Shown here: positions 7,457-14,949 of the stretch, in pieces
Layout: the number at the start of each line of letters is the position of its first letter
Numbering within the stretch: the first letter of the stretch is position 1
NCBI GenBank assembly: GCA_965531145.1
Contig: CBESOE010000001.1
Span: 55,572-119,571 of the forward strand
DNA from: JAQAZP01 sp965531145
Lineage (GTDB): Bacteria > Acidobacteriota > JAQAZP01
Direction of reading: 5' to 3'
DNA: 64,000 bases
Notes under the pieces: generated by a model
Told to the model about the DNA's origin: nothing
Seen by the model: only the letters and a program-made list of their open reading frames with translations
The model's database searches: none
Program-made: the position numbers and the translations under genes

Positions 7457-8500
7457 TCAGCCGATGGTGATGAAGTAGATCGGTCTAATGGTGAGGCAGA
7501 GGGCGAAGACCAGCACGGCCACGGCGGCGATGAGCTTGCGCCCCGGGCCGGGTTTCAGGGAGTCGTTGAGGGTCGGCGGGTGTTTGAAGCCGATGAAAAA
7601 AACGATCAGCGGCCAGATCAACCAGCCCTTGTACACAAATCCCAGCAACAGGATGATGATAAATACCACGCGGGACGCCGCGAGAAAAAATGACCGGCCG
7701 AAGAGCGAGTAGCAGAGATGGCCGCCGTCCAGCTGGGAGACCGGGAAGAGGTTGATAGCGGTGATCAGCAGCCCGATCCATCCGGCAAAGGCCGCCGGGT
7801 GATACTCCAGCACCACTCCGGGGGGAAGGGGGCCGTGCAGCAGCCGCACCAGGCCGCTGAAGGCCAGCGGTTGTCCGAGGAAGATGTGCCAGTAGCCTGG
7901 AACGGGGCGAAAGAGCTGGGGCGTTGAGTGCCCGAGGCCGTAAACCAGCACCGGGATGGTCACCAGGAATCCGGCCAGCGGACCGGCCACACCCACGTCG
8001 AACAGCGCCCGGCGGCTGGGAATCGGCCCCCGGATGCGGATGAAGGCGCCGAACGTGCCGAACCACGTCGGGGCGGGCAGAAAGTGGGGCAGGGTTGCGC
8101 GAATTCCGTGGTAGCGGCACGCGAAAAAGTGGCCCATTTCATGGGCGCCGAGGATAAGCAGCAGGGGAAAGGCAAAGGAGGTGCCGTAGCCCAGCAGTGA
8201 CGGGCGGCGAAGCACCTGCCGCCAGAGGTCGAGATTGAACAGATCGGCGCTCTCGTCGCTGAATGAAAAGAGGGATGCTGTGTTTTCGGGGAGGTGGGAC
8301 ATCAGATTGTAACTGGCACCGGCAAAGAGAGTGGTGACCAGTGTGAGCAGAAAAAGGAACAGGGGGACCGCCACACGGCGAACCCGGTGCCGTCGTGGCG
8401 ATGTCCCCAGGGGTCGAAGAGGGGGCGTCGAGTGCGGGCCGACAGATATCGGCTTGCGGTTCGGCCATTTGTTCAGAGTGCCTGGTGTGGTGCCGTTCAC
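7457..8500 (-). CDS. M50-family (site-2-protease-like) membrane metalloprotease
   Basis: A 347-residue polytopic membrane protein. The zinc site HEMGH is at residues 120-124 and the third ligand lies in NLFPVSQLDGGH (about 250-261), both hallmarks of peptidase M50. No PDZ domain is visible, so it is the short S2P type rather than an RseP-like enzyme. The N-terminus (1-40) is basic and Pro-rich and lies in the cytoplasm. The GTG at 8500 is chosen from a GGAGG about 11 bases upstream; later starts are possible. Substrates are unknown. Confidence 0.85.
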   Translation of the reverse strand: MNGTTPGTLNKWPNRKPISVGPHSTPPLRPLGTSPRRHRVRRVAVPLFLFLLTLVTTLFAGASYNLMSHLPENTASLFSFSDESADLFNLDLWRQVLRRPSLLGYGTSFAFPLLLILGAHEMGHFFACRYHGIRATLPHFLPAPTWFGTFGAFIRIRGPIPSRRALFDVGVAGPLAGFLVTIPVLVYGLGHSTPQLFRPVPGYWHIFLGQPLAFSGLVRLLHGPLPPGVVLEYHPAAFAGWIGLLITAINLFPVSQLDGGHLCYSLFGRSFFLAASRVVFIIILLLGFVYKGWLIWPLIVFFIGFKHPPTLNDSLKPGPGRKLIAAVAVLVFALCLTIRPIYFITIG

Positions 8501-8551
8501 CCGTGCGCCAACCTCCGCTGGACAGTTTTCCGAATTCTCCTGCAGGCGAGG

Positions 8552-8581
8552 ATTTTAGATCCCGGTGTCGCCACAAGTCAA
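8552..8581 (-). promoter_or_regulatory. Predicted sigma-70 promoter for the M50 gene
   Basis: On the minus strand TTGACT (8581-8576) and TAAAAT (8557-8552) are 18 bp apart. The start would be near 8545, giving a 45-nt leader before the GTG at 8500. Confidence 0.62.
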
Positions 8582-8716
8582 ACTTCCGCTGTTGTCCGTA
8601 CCGCAGGTCAGCTTTGTGAAGAATACGCACTCGGCCGCGGGGTTGTGGGGACTCACGGCACCGGGAACCTCCGGTTCAACGGGATTTGTGAGGTGTGGAG
8701 CAGGTGGCACGAATAT

Positions 8717-8727
8717 TGATATACAAT
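8717..8727 (+). promoter_or_regulatory. Possible -10 region for the PEGA gene
   Basis: TGATATACAAT contains a TACAAT hexamer (8722-8727) and an extended TG motif before an overlapping TATACA. No good -35 is seen. It lies 55 bases upstream of the PEGA start codon. Confidence 0.3.
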
Positions 8728-8782
8728 CTCCATGTACCGGGAGGACGTCTTCAACAGCGCTTCGCGCGAGGAGGTATGACCC

Positions 8783-9604
8783 ATGTTACGGATGAACCGA
8801 ACGGCATGCCGGTGCCCGAGGATGCTGCCGGCCCTCTTTCTGCTGGCCGCGGTCTGTGGCCACGAGGTGTCAGCGGCAGAAGGGGTGGTTCATGTCTGGT
8901 CCGAGTTTCCTCCCCAGGGCATCGAGGCGGTTATCGGCTACCCGGCCTGGGGATACCGTTTCCATCCCAGCTATGCCATGGTGGACTGCGATGTGGATCC
9001 TGAGGAAGCCCTGGTCATCCTCGACGGGGAGACGCTTGGCGAAGCCGATGATTACGACGGCTTTCCGTCCTATCTCTTCATCAATCCGGGGCAGCACCAG
9101 CTTGAATTCCGGTCCGAAGGCCGGCAGATCCTGGTGCTTCGCGGGGCGTTTCTTTCCGGGGCTTTTATTCGCGTGGATCGTGAACTCGAGCGTGGTGGCG
9201 AGCCGATGCTGGTGGAACTGGGTGAGCCGGTGGATGTGGGTGGCGGGGAGCAGCCGCCCTACCAGCCGCCAGTGCTGCCGCCGGACGACGGCCCTGCCGG
9301 ACCGGTGAGTCCCACCACGGGACCGGATCCCGCAGCGGAGACCCGGGAACCGGCAGGGGATGTGGGATACCTGGAGCTTCAGGTTACCCCGGCCGATGCG
9401 GCGGTCTACATCGACGACCGCTTTTTCGGTTCCGGTGATGAAATATCTCGTCTTCATGGCTCTATTCGACTGTCCGCCGGGGAGCATTCCATCCAGGTGA
9501 CACGTCCCGGGTACCGGGCCCGTAGTCTGGCGGTGGACGTCATCGGGGGAGAGAAACAGCACCTCGATGTCTGGCTGGAGCAGGCGGCCCCTCCAGGGGA
9601 ATGA
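8783..9604 (+). CDS. Secreted PEGA-domain protein
   Basis: The 273-residue product has a signal peptide (hydrophobic 14-25, cut near VSA/AE at 31). A first beta-rich domain (about 60-140) contains DCDVDPEEALVILDGETLGEADDYDG and resembles a diverged PEGA domain. A Pro/Gly-rich linker (about 155-195) follows, and then a clear PEGA domain, GYLELQVTPADAAVYIDDR with LSAGEHSIQVTRPGY. PEGA domains are small beta domains of envelope proteins, thought to bind surface or wall components. GAGGAGG eight bases upstream supports the ATG. The role is unknown. Confidence 0.75.
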   Translation: MLRMNRTACRCPRMLPALFLLAAVCGHEVSAAEGVVHVWSEFPPQGIEAVIGYPAWGYRFHPSYAMVDCDVDPEEALVILDGETLGEADDYDGFPSYLFINPGQHQLEFRSEGRQILVLRGAFLSGAFIRVDRELERGGEPMLVELGEPVDVGGGEQPPYQPPVLPPDDGPAGPVSPTTGPDPAAETREPAGDVGYLELQVTPADAAVYIDDRFFGSGDEISRLHGSIRLSAGEHSIQVTRPGYRARSLAVDVIGGEKQHLDVWLEQAAPPGE

Positions 9605-9633
9605 TTGATTCCCCTACTACCCTGTGGTATAAC
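9605..9633 (+). promoter_or_regulatory. Predicted sigma-70 promoter for der
   Basis: TTGATT (9605-9610), a 17 bp spacer and TATAAC (9628-9633) start immediately after the PEGA stop codon. The predicted transcript starts near 9640, so der would have a structured leader of about 83 nt. Confidence 0.55.
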
Positions 9634-9663
9634 GGACAAAATTCATGGAATGAACAAGATCGG

Positions 9664-9709
9664 GCGAGCTTGCCAGGCTCGCTCGCGTGGTTGCCGGGGT
9701 AACCCCGGC
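9664..9709 (+). promoter_or_regulatory. Two tandem hairpins in the der leader
   Basis: GCGAGC (9664-9669) pairs with GCTCGC (9677-9682) over a 7-nt loop. GCCGGGG (9693-9699) then pairs with CCCCGGC (9703-9709) over a TAA loop, extended by an outer T-A pair. The second stem ends two bases before the GGGGAGA ribosome-binding site at 9712-9718. This suggests control of translation initiation, but no U-tract follows, so it is not a terminator. No known riboswitch is recognised. Confidence 0.45.
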
Positions 9710-9722
9710 AGGGGAGACCCTC

Positions 9723-11063
9723 ATGCGCCAGCCACCCCTGGTGGCCATCGTCGGCCGGCCAAATGTTGGGAAATCACGAGTGTTCAACCGCTTCTGCGGT
9801 TTCCGCAAAGCCCTGGTCCACGATCGCCCGGGATTGACCAGGGACAGGAACTACGGGTCCGCCAGGTGGGACGACCGCCGCTTCAACGTGGTGGACACCG
9901 GTGGTTTGCTGGGGGTCGATGAGGGTCGGATCCTTGACAAGGGGATCGGCGAGCAGGCTTTTGCCGCCATTGACGAGGCCGTGCTGGTCCTCTTTGTGGT
10001 GGACGCCCGGGCCGGACTGACACCGCTGGACCACGAACTGGGGACGGTACTGCGCCAGCGACGGAAGCAGGTGGTTCTGGTGGTGAACAAGGTGGACGGT
10101 CCGAACCAGGAGGACGGGGCGGCGGAGTTTCACCAGTTGGGATTTCAGCCGGTGGTCTTCACCTCTGCGGAGCATGGCCTCGGTTTTAACGACCTGCACG
10201 AGGCGATATTTTCGTTCATCGCTGATCTCTGCCCTGCCGATACGGAAAGCGAGGAGAATATCCAACTGGCCATTGTCGGGCGTCCCAACGCCGGGAAATC
10301 GACGCTGGTCAACAGGATCCTCGGCGAGGACCGTGTGCTGGTCAGCTCCATCCCCGGCACGACGCGAGACTCGGTTGACGTGACCCTGTCCTTTCGCGGC
10401 CGGAAGGTGACCCTGGTGGACACCGCCGGTATACGGAAAAAGGCGCGGGTCAGCGGGGCCGAGGAAAAACTGAGTGTGAGCATGGCCATCAAGCAGATCG
10501 AGAGATCTGCGGTGGCCGTCCTGCTCCTCGACGCCACGGCCGGTATCGGGGCCCAGGATGCCGCTATTGCCGGTCACGTTGCCCGGTCGGGCCGGGGGGT
10601 GATCGTGGCGGTGAACAAGTGGGACCTGATCGACGACCGCAGCCACCAGGGGGCGTTGGAACTGGTTCGCCTAATGAAAATGCGTCTGCGTTTTCTGGAC
10701 TACGCTCCGGTGATCCTGATTTCGGCACTGGATGGGACGCGGGTGGTGAAGATGCTGGACCAGGCCATGGCCATCGAGGAGCGGTGGCGGACCAGGGTGC
10801 CCACCCCCAAGCTGAACAGCCTGCTGGAGGCGTGGGTTGGCGAAAAGCCGCCACCAAGGCACAGCGGGCGGCCCGTGAAAATTTATTACGGGACCCAGGT
10901 CTCTTCACGGCCGCCGGTGTTCAAGCTCTTCGTCAATACGGGGGCCAAGCTCTACTTTTCGTATGAACGGTTTCTGGTGAACAGGATCAGAGAGGCATTC
11001 GATTTCGAAGGGGTACCGATCAGGCTGGTAACGGCGGAGAGGAAACAGCGGCGCGCCAGGTAA
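9723..11063 (+). CDS. der: Ribosome-assembly GTPase Der (EngA)
   Basis: Der has two tandem GTPase domains and a KH-like C-terminus and acts in 50S assembly. The 446-residue product shows G1 motifs GRPNVGKS (11-18) and GRPNAGKS (186-193), DTGG and DTAG at the G3 positions, and NKVD and NKWD at G4. After the first P-loop the sequence reads GKSRVFNRF rather than the usual GKSTLFNR, a mild oddity. The ATG at 9723 has GGGGAGA five bases upstream; an earlier in-frame start would read through the leader hairpin. Confidence 0.96.
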   Translation: MRQPPLVAIVGRPNVGKSRVFNRFCGFRKALVHDRPGLTRDRNYGSARWDDRRFNVVDTGGLLGVDEGRILDKGIGEQAFAAIDEAVLVLFVVDARAGLTPLDHELGTVLRQRRKQVVLVVNKVDGPNQEDGAAEFHQLGFQPVVFTSAEHGLGFNDLHEAIFSFIADLCPADTESEENIQLAIVGRPNAGKSTLVNRILGEDRVLVSSIPGTTRDSVDVTLSFRGRKVTLVDTAGIRKKARVSGAEEKLSVSMAIKQIERSAVAVLLLDATAGIGAQDAAIAGHVARSGRGVIVAVNKWDLIDDRSHQGALELVRLMKMRLRFLDYAPVILISALDGTRVVKMLDQAMAIEERWRTRVPTPKLNSLLEAWVGEKPPPRHSGRPVKIYYGTQVSSRPPVFKLFVNTGAKLYFSYERFLVNRIREAFDFEGVPIRLVTAERKQRRAR

Positions 11064-11125
11064 AACAGCGCGCTCCGGCTTCGAATCGGCGGCTACACGG
11101 CGCCAGACCTGGAGAGGCGGATCAG

Positions 11126-12427
11126 ATGGTATTGTTCAACTACACGACGAAAGAGATCACTGCCAAGATCGTCTACTACGGTCCCGGGCTGGGCGGCAAA
11201 ACCACCAACCTGCAGTCGATCTACGACGATCTCCCCCCGGAGATGAAGGGTAAGATGCTGTCGCTGGCCACCAAGAGCGACCGGACCCTCTTTTTCGACT
11301 TTCTCCCCATCGACCTGGGGAGCATCGGGGGAATGAAGGTCCGGGTTCAGCTCTACACGGTGCCCGGGCAGGTCTACTACAACTCGACCCGGAAGCTGGT
11401 ACTCAAGGGCGCCGACGCTGTGGTCTTTGTGGCTGATTCGCAAAAGGCCATGGAGGAGGCCAACAAGGAGAGCCTGGACAACCTCTACCAGAACCTGGCC
11501 GAGCAGAACGTGAAAATCAACGACATCTGTATCGCTCTGCAATACAACAAGCGCGATCTGGGCAGCGTGATGCCGGTGGAGCAGATGGGGCAGCTGTTGA
11601 ACCGTGGGGAGTGGCCGGTATTCGAGGCGGTGGCCACCCAGGGGATCGGTGTCCAGGAAACACTGCGGGAGATGCTCAAACTGGTGGTGCTCTCCCTGAA
11701 GGATAAATACGATTTCAGCGTTGGGGATTCTGCGCTGCTTGAAGAACTGAACCAGGCCGGAGAATCGCTGAAAGGCAGCACTGCTTCGGCCGAGCCGTCC
11801 GAGGCCGCCATCGCGGAAACGCCGGCGGTGGAATCCGCCCTCACCGCACCGCTGCCGGTGGTGGAATCGGGTCAGGACATGTCGGCGAACGGACCCGAAC
11901 CGGCATTTTCATTGTCTGCCGACCAGCACCCGGGGGGCGCGGACGCCCTTGATAAGGATAACAGCCTGGACCTTGGCAACAGCTCCGGGATTTTCTCGGA
12001 CAAGGTCGTACCGGAGATCGATATCTTCGAGCTGGACGATGAGTTCCTTGACAATGGTGAAGGCGACGGGGATTCGTTTGATGGAGCGGTGGATGACCCC
12101 TTCGGGGACGAGTCGGTGCTGGTGATCGACGAAGAGGCCCCGGCCGCGGAATCCACGGAAGCCGGGACACAGGCGGTGGCTGCCGTGGCCCAGGCGGCGG
12201 CAGTTGAGATTGCCGAGGCGGAGGATCCCTTCGAGCAACTGGCACCGGTTGAAATCCCCGAACCGGCCGCAGATGCCTCTGCTGATCATGCCGTTCCCGC
12301 GGTGCTGGAACTGACGGTTCCCGACGGCGCGGAGAGCGAGGTCACCCTGCCGCTGATGATCCGGCTGAATCACAAGGGGGAACTTCTGGAACTGCAGCTA
12401 TCACTCAACCTCCGTTTGCGGGGCTAG
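11126..12427 (+). CDS. MglA-like small GTPase with long acidic C-terminal extension
   Basis: Residues 1 to about 195 are an MglA/gliding-type GTPase: P-loop GPGLGGKT at 19-26, YTVPGQ at the G3 position, and QYNKRDL at the G4 position. MglA controls polarity and motility in myxobacteria through Roadblock-type partners. Here about 235 further residues follow. They are rich in Asp, Glu, Ala and Pro (for example DNGEGDGDSFDGAVDDPFGD), likely disordered, and end in a hydrophobic conserved-looking VTLPLMIRLNHKGELLELQL. MglA itself is about 195 residues, so the tail more than doubles it. It lies between der and a hairpin terminator. No Roadblock gene is adjacent. Confidence 0.85.
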   Translation: MVLFNYTTKEITAKIVYYGPGLGGKTTNLQSIYDDLPPEMKGKMLSLATKSDRTLFFDFLPIDLGSIGGMKVRVQLYTVPGQVYYNSTRKLVLKGADAVVFVADSQKAMEEANKESLDNLYQNLAEQNVKINDICIALQYNKRDLGSVMPVEQMGQLLNRGEWPVFEAVATQGIGVQETLREMLKLVVLSLKDKYDFSVGDSALLEELNQAGESLKGSTASAEPSEAAIAETPAVESALTAPLPVVESGQDMSANGPEPAFSLSADQHPGGADALDKDNSLDLGNSSGIFSDKVVPEIDIFELDDEFLDNGEGDGDSFDGAVDDPFGDESVLVIDEEAPAAESTEAGTQAVAAVAQAAAVEIAEAEDPFEQLAPVEIPEPAADASADHAVPAVLELTVPDGAESEVTLPLMIRLNHKGELLELQLSLNLRLRG

Positions 12428-12454
12428 GGAGTTCGGATATTTCCCTGGGACGGA

Positions 12455-12480
12455 CCGCGGCGACTGGTGCCGCGGCTTTC
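12455..12480 (+). terminator. Rho-independent terminator after the MglA-like gene
   Basis: CCGCGGC (12455-12461) and GCCGCGG (12469-12475) form a perfect 7 bp stem with a 7-nt loop, followed by CTTTCTTCT. It begins 27 bases after the stop codon. Confidence 0.65.
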
Positions 12481-12487
12481 TTCTGTA

Positions 12488-12499
12488 CTGTGATCACAG
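12488..12499. promoter_or_regulatory. 12-bp perfect palindrome, possible operator
   Basis: CTGTGATCACAG is a perfect palindrome 13 bases upstream of the -35 of the predicted merR promoter. It resembles a CRP/FNR half-site pair with no central spacer. Binding by any regulator, including the MerR-like product itself, is unproven. Confidence 0.3.
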
Positions 12500-12512
12500 G
12501 GCCGGCCGACGA

Positions 12513-12542
12513 TTGACATCTCCTCGCGCAAACAGTTACCAT
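12513..12542 (+). promoter_or_regulatory. Predicted sigma-70 promoter for the MerR gene
   Basis: TTGACA (12513-12518), an 18 bp spacer and TACCAT (12537-12542). The leader before the GTG at 12637 would be about 88 nt. Confidence 0.5.
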
Positions 12543-12636
12543 CGAAACGATTAGTGACCTGTATCTCTTGATTGCAGACCATGTTGCCGGTGGCCGGGAA
12601 TAGCCGTGCCGCGCCCGGTCCCCGCCGGAGATCGAA

Positions 12637-13332
12637 GTGGAACCAGATTCCATGCTGCCCTTTGAGGAAGAGAACGCCGTGAAGGAACCGGATATCCCTC
12701 TGCCCGAGGGGAAGATGAGTTTCAAGCCCGAGGAATTGTATCGTTTCACCAAGATCAAGCCATTCGTGCTTCGTTTCTGGGAATCCGAGTTTCCTGCGCT
12801 CAAACCGAAGAAGAACGAGCCGGACGGTCTGGCGTACAGCCGCGCCGACGTGGAGATGATTCTGGCCATCAAGCATCTGCTCTACGACGAAGGGCTGACC
12901 CTTGCCGGGGCGCGGCAGCGCCTGTCTGGTGAAGAGGACGGGGCGCAGGAAGCCACGGGGAAGAACGCCACCCGGAAGAACAAAAAGATCTCCGGCAAAA
13001 AAAAAGCCGCGGCCGCCGGGCCGGTCCAGACGTCGACGCAGGTTCGGCAAGGCAAGGAACCGGCAAAGCGCGGTCTGCCCGCGACCCCGGCCAACCGTTC
13101 ACGGGTTTCACTGGAGGAATTGCTCCCGGGAAACGCGGCGGCCTCAGGTGTGGCTGCTGAGGCGGTGAAGGGGAAGGTAAAGAGAACCGAGGGTAAAAAG
13201 AAGAAGACTCCTGCAGCCGTTCCGCCAGCGGCGGACACGGAAATCGGGGTTCCGGAGTTGCGGCGGAAACTGTCCGACGTGCTGCGGGAACTTCGAGAGA
13301 TATTGACTTTCCTCCACAAGGGTGATAGATAA
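12637..13332 (+). CDS. MerR-family transcriptional regulator
   Basis: The 231-residue protein has a MerR winged helix at about 27-97: FKPEELYRFTKIKPFVLRFW, YSRADVEMILAIKHLLYDEG and TLAGARQRL. A Lys/Ala-rich, probably disordered linker (about 105-205) contains KKKAAAAG and KGKVKRTEGKKKK. A short C-terminal helix, ELRRKLSDVLRELREI, may mediate dimerisation. There is no obvious ligand-binding domain. The GTG at 12637 has GGAG about eight bases upstream; an ATG at 12652 is an alternative. A MerR gene followed by tRNA-Pro and surE also occurs in some deltaproteobacteria. Targets are unknown. Confidence 0.82.
   Translation: MEPDSMLPFEEENAVKEPDIPLPEGKMSFKPEELYRFTKIKPFVLRFWESEFPALKPKKNEPDGLAYSRADVEMILAIKHLLYDEGLTLAGARQRLSGEEDGAQEATGKNATRKNKKISGKKKAAAAGPVQTSTQVRQGKEPAKRGLPATPANRSRVSLEELLPGNAAASGVAAEAVKGKVKRTEGKKKKTPAAVPPAADTEIGVPELRRKLSDVLRELREILTFLHKGDR
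13303..13331 (+). promoter_or_regulatory. Possible promoter for tRNA-Pro(GGG)
   Basis: TTGACT (13303-13308) with TAGATA (13326-13331) at 17 bp, or GATAAT (13328-13333) at 19 bp, lies in the last codons of merR. The predicted start near 13340 is 18 bases before the tRNA. Confidence 0.42.
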
Positions 13333-13357
13333 TCCCCTTCTGTTGGCTGATCCATGT

Positions 13358-13434
13358 CGGGACGTAGCGCAGCCTGGTAGCGCACCGGTCTGGGGGACCG
13401 GTGGTCGGAGGTTCAAATCCTCTCGTCCCGACCA
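13358..13434 (+). tRNA. tRNA-Pro (anticodon GGG)
   Basis: A 77-nt cloverleaf with an encoded CCA end. The acceptor CGGGACG pairs with CGTCCCG. The anticodon stem CCGGT/ACCGG holds a CTGGGGG loop with GGG at positions 34-36. The T-arm contains GGTTCAAATCC. It reads CCC (and CCU by wobble). It is almost identical to the tRNA-Pro at 15571 outside the anticodon arm. Confidence 0.96.
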
Positions 13435-13469
13435 TTTTTTCGCCGTAACAGACGTGTAACCAGTGAACG

Positions 13470-13501
13470 ACTAGCGCCCTCACGGCCGCTAGTTTTTTTT
13501 T
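13470..13501 (+). terminator. Rho-independent terminator between tRNA-Pro and surE
   Basis: ACTAGCG (13470-13476) and CGCTAGT (13487-13493) form a 7 bp stem with a 10-nt loop, followed by eight T. It suits termination of the tRNA transcript. The surE start codon is only 12 bases beyond the T-run. Confidence 0.85.
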
Positions 13502-13512
13502 GAGCGCCGTTC

Positions 13513-14292
13513 GTGAACATTCTGCTGACCAACGATGACGGGATCCAGGCCGAGGGACTTCAGGTTCTGCACCAGACCCTGCTGGACCGCGGGCACCAGG
13601 TGGAGGTGGCGGCTCCCGATCGTGAGCGCAGCGCTGCCAGCCAGGCGCTGACCATCACCAGACCGCTCCGGGTGCGAACCCTCGATACCGGGATCCACTC
13701 CATTGACGGTACGCCTGCCGACTGTGTCCATCTGGGCGTACTGAACCTGGTGCAGCGACGTCCCGACATGGTTCTTTCGGGAATCAACTGGGGTCTCAAC
13801 GTTGGGGACAACATCTATTACTCGGGCACGGTGGCTGCCGCCGCCGAGGCGCTGCATCTCGGACTGCCGGCGCTGGCCATTTCCCGCGACCGGTGGGACC
13901 GTGGCGACCGCCAACTGGCAGCTGCCGCGCGGTTCACCGTTCGTCTTGCCGAGTGGTGGCATGGGCAGTCGTCCTGGCATTTACGGTGCGTGCTCAATGT
14001 CAATTTCCCCCTGGGCCCGGTTGTGGGCACCCGATACACGGTGCAGGGGAAGAGGACGGCCCACACCCCTGCGAAATTCGACACCGATCCCATGGGCCGC
14101 TCCTACTACTGGGCCTGGTCCAACGATGACGGCCTGCTCCCGGACCCGGATGCTGATTTTCAGGCCGTGGCCGAGGGGCGGGTGTCCTTGACGCCATTGA
14201 AGATCGAGCGCACCCACCGTGAAGCATTGGAGGCCCTCGAAGAGATACCAGTGCCTGGAACTGAGGGCGGGGAGATAGACGATGACCGCTGA
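13513..14292 (+). CDS. surE: 5'/3'-nucleotidase SurE
   Basis: SurE is a metal-dependent phosphatase of nucleoside monophosphates linked to stress survival. The 259-residue product has the N-terminal metal site MNILLTNDDG (Asp8, Asp9), the GTPADCV segment, and SGINWGLNVGDNIYYSGTV containing the Asn ligand. The GTG at 13513 is forced by the conserved N-terminus, although it lacks a clear ribosome-binding site and sits 12 bases after a terminator. Its 3' end overlaps pcm by 11 bases, so the two are translationally coupled, as in other bacteria. Confidence 0.95.
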   Translation: MNILLTNDDGIQAEGLQVLHQTLLDRGHQVEVAAPDRERSAASQALTITRPLRVRTLDTGIHSIDGTPADCVHLGVLNLVQRRPDMVLSGINWGLNVGDNIYYSGTVAAAAEALHLGLPALAISRDRWDRGDRQLAAAARFTVRLAEWWHGQSSWHLRCVLNVNFPLGPVVGTRYTVQGKRTAHTPAKFDTDPMGRSYYWAWSNDDGLLPDPDADFQAVAEGRVSLTPLKIERTHREALEALEEIPVPGTEGGEIDDDR

Positions 14293-14944
14293 CCCCCGTC
14301 CCGATTTCATCAAGCGCCGGACCCGGATGGTGGTGGAATCCCTCCATGGCCGGGACATCCGCGACCAGCGGATACTGGACGCCTTCCAGCAGGTTCCTCG
14401 GCACCTCTTCATCGATCGGGCCATGTGGCCGAAAGCCTATGGCGATCACCCGCTGCCCATCGGGGCCCAGCAGACCATTTCCCAGCCGTACATCGTGGCC
14501 AAGATGCTTCAGGAGCTTGAGCTCCACCCGGAACACAAGGTTCTGGAGATCGGCACCGGATCGGGGTACCAGACGGCCATACTGGCCAGGCTGGTGCGCC
14601 AGGTGTTCTCCATCGAACGGATCGCCGAGCTGGCCCGCGGAGCCCAGACGGCGCTGGCTGAGCTGGGGGTGCTCAACACCACGGTGAAGGTGTTCGACGG
14701 GACTTACGGCTGGTCGGAAATGGCTCCATTCGACAGGATCATCGTATCCGCCGCGGCACCACTGGTGCCCGAACCGCTCACCGCCCAACTGGCTCCCCGG
14801 GGCCGTTTGCTGGTCCCGGTGGGCGATACCGCTTCCCAGACCCTGAAACTGGTGACCAGGACGGAGGGCGGTGCGTTAATGGAGGAAGAGCTGGATGGCT
14901 GTGTCTTTGTAAAACTGGTTGGCCGCTACGGTTGGGAGAAATAG
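14282..14944 (+). CDS. pcm: Protein-L-isoaspartate O-methyltransferase
   Basis: PCMT repairs isoaspartyl residues in aged proteins using SAM. The 220-residue product has the conserved GAQQTISQPYIVAKM substrate region, SAM motif I VLEIGTGSGYQTAILA at about residues 82-97, and PFDRIIVSAAAP. Length and order match bacterial Pcm. It overlaps surE by 11 bases, and the pair forms the common surE-pcm protein-repair module. The next gene starts 5 bases after its stop. Confidence 0.96.
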   Translation: MTADPRPDFIKRRTRMVVESLHGRDIRDQRILDAFQQVPRHLFIDRAMWPKAYGDHPLPIGAQQTISQPYIVAKMLQELELHPEHKVLEIGTGSGYQTAILARLVRQVFSIERIAELARGAQTALAELGVLNTTVKVFDGTYGWSEMAPFDRIIVSAAAPLVPEPLTAQLAPRGRLLVPVGDTASQTLKLVTRTEGGALMEEELDGCVFVKLVGRYGWEK

Positions 14945-14949
14945 ATACC

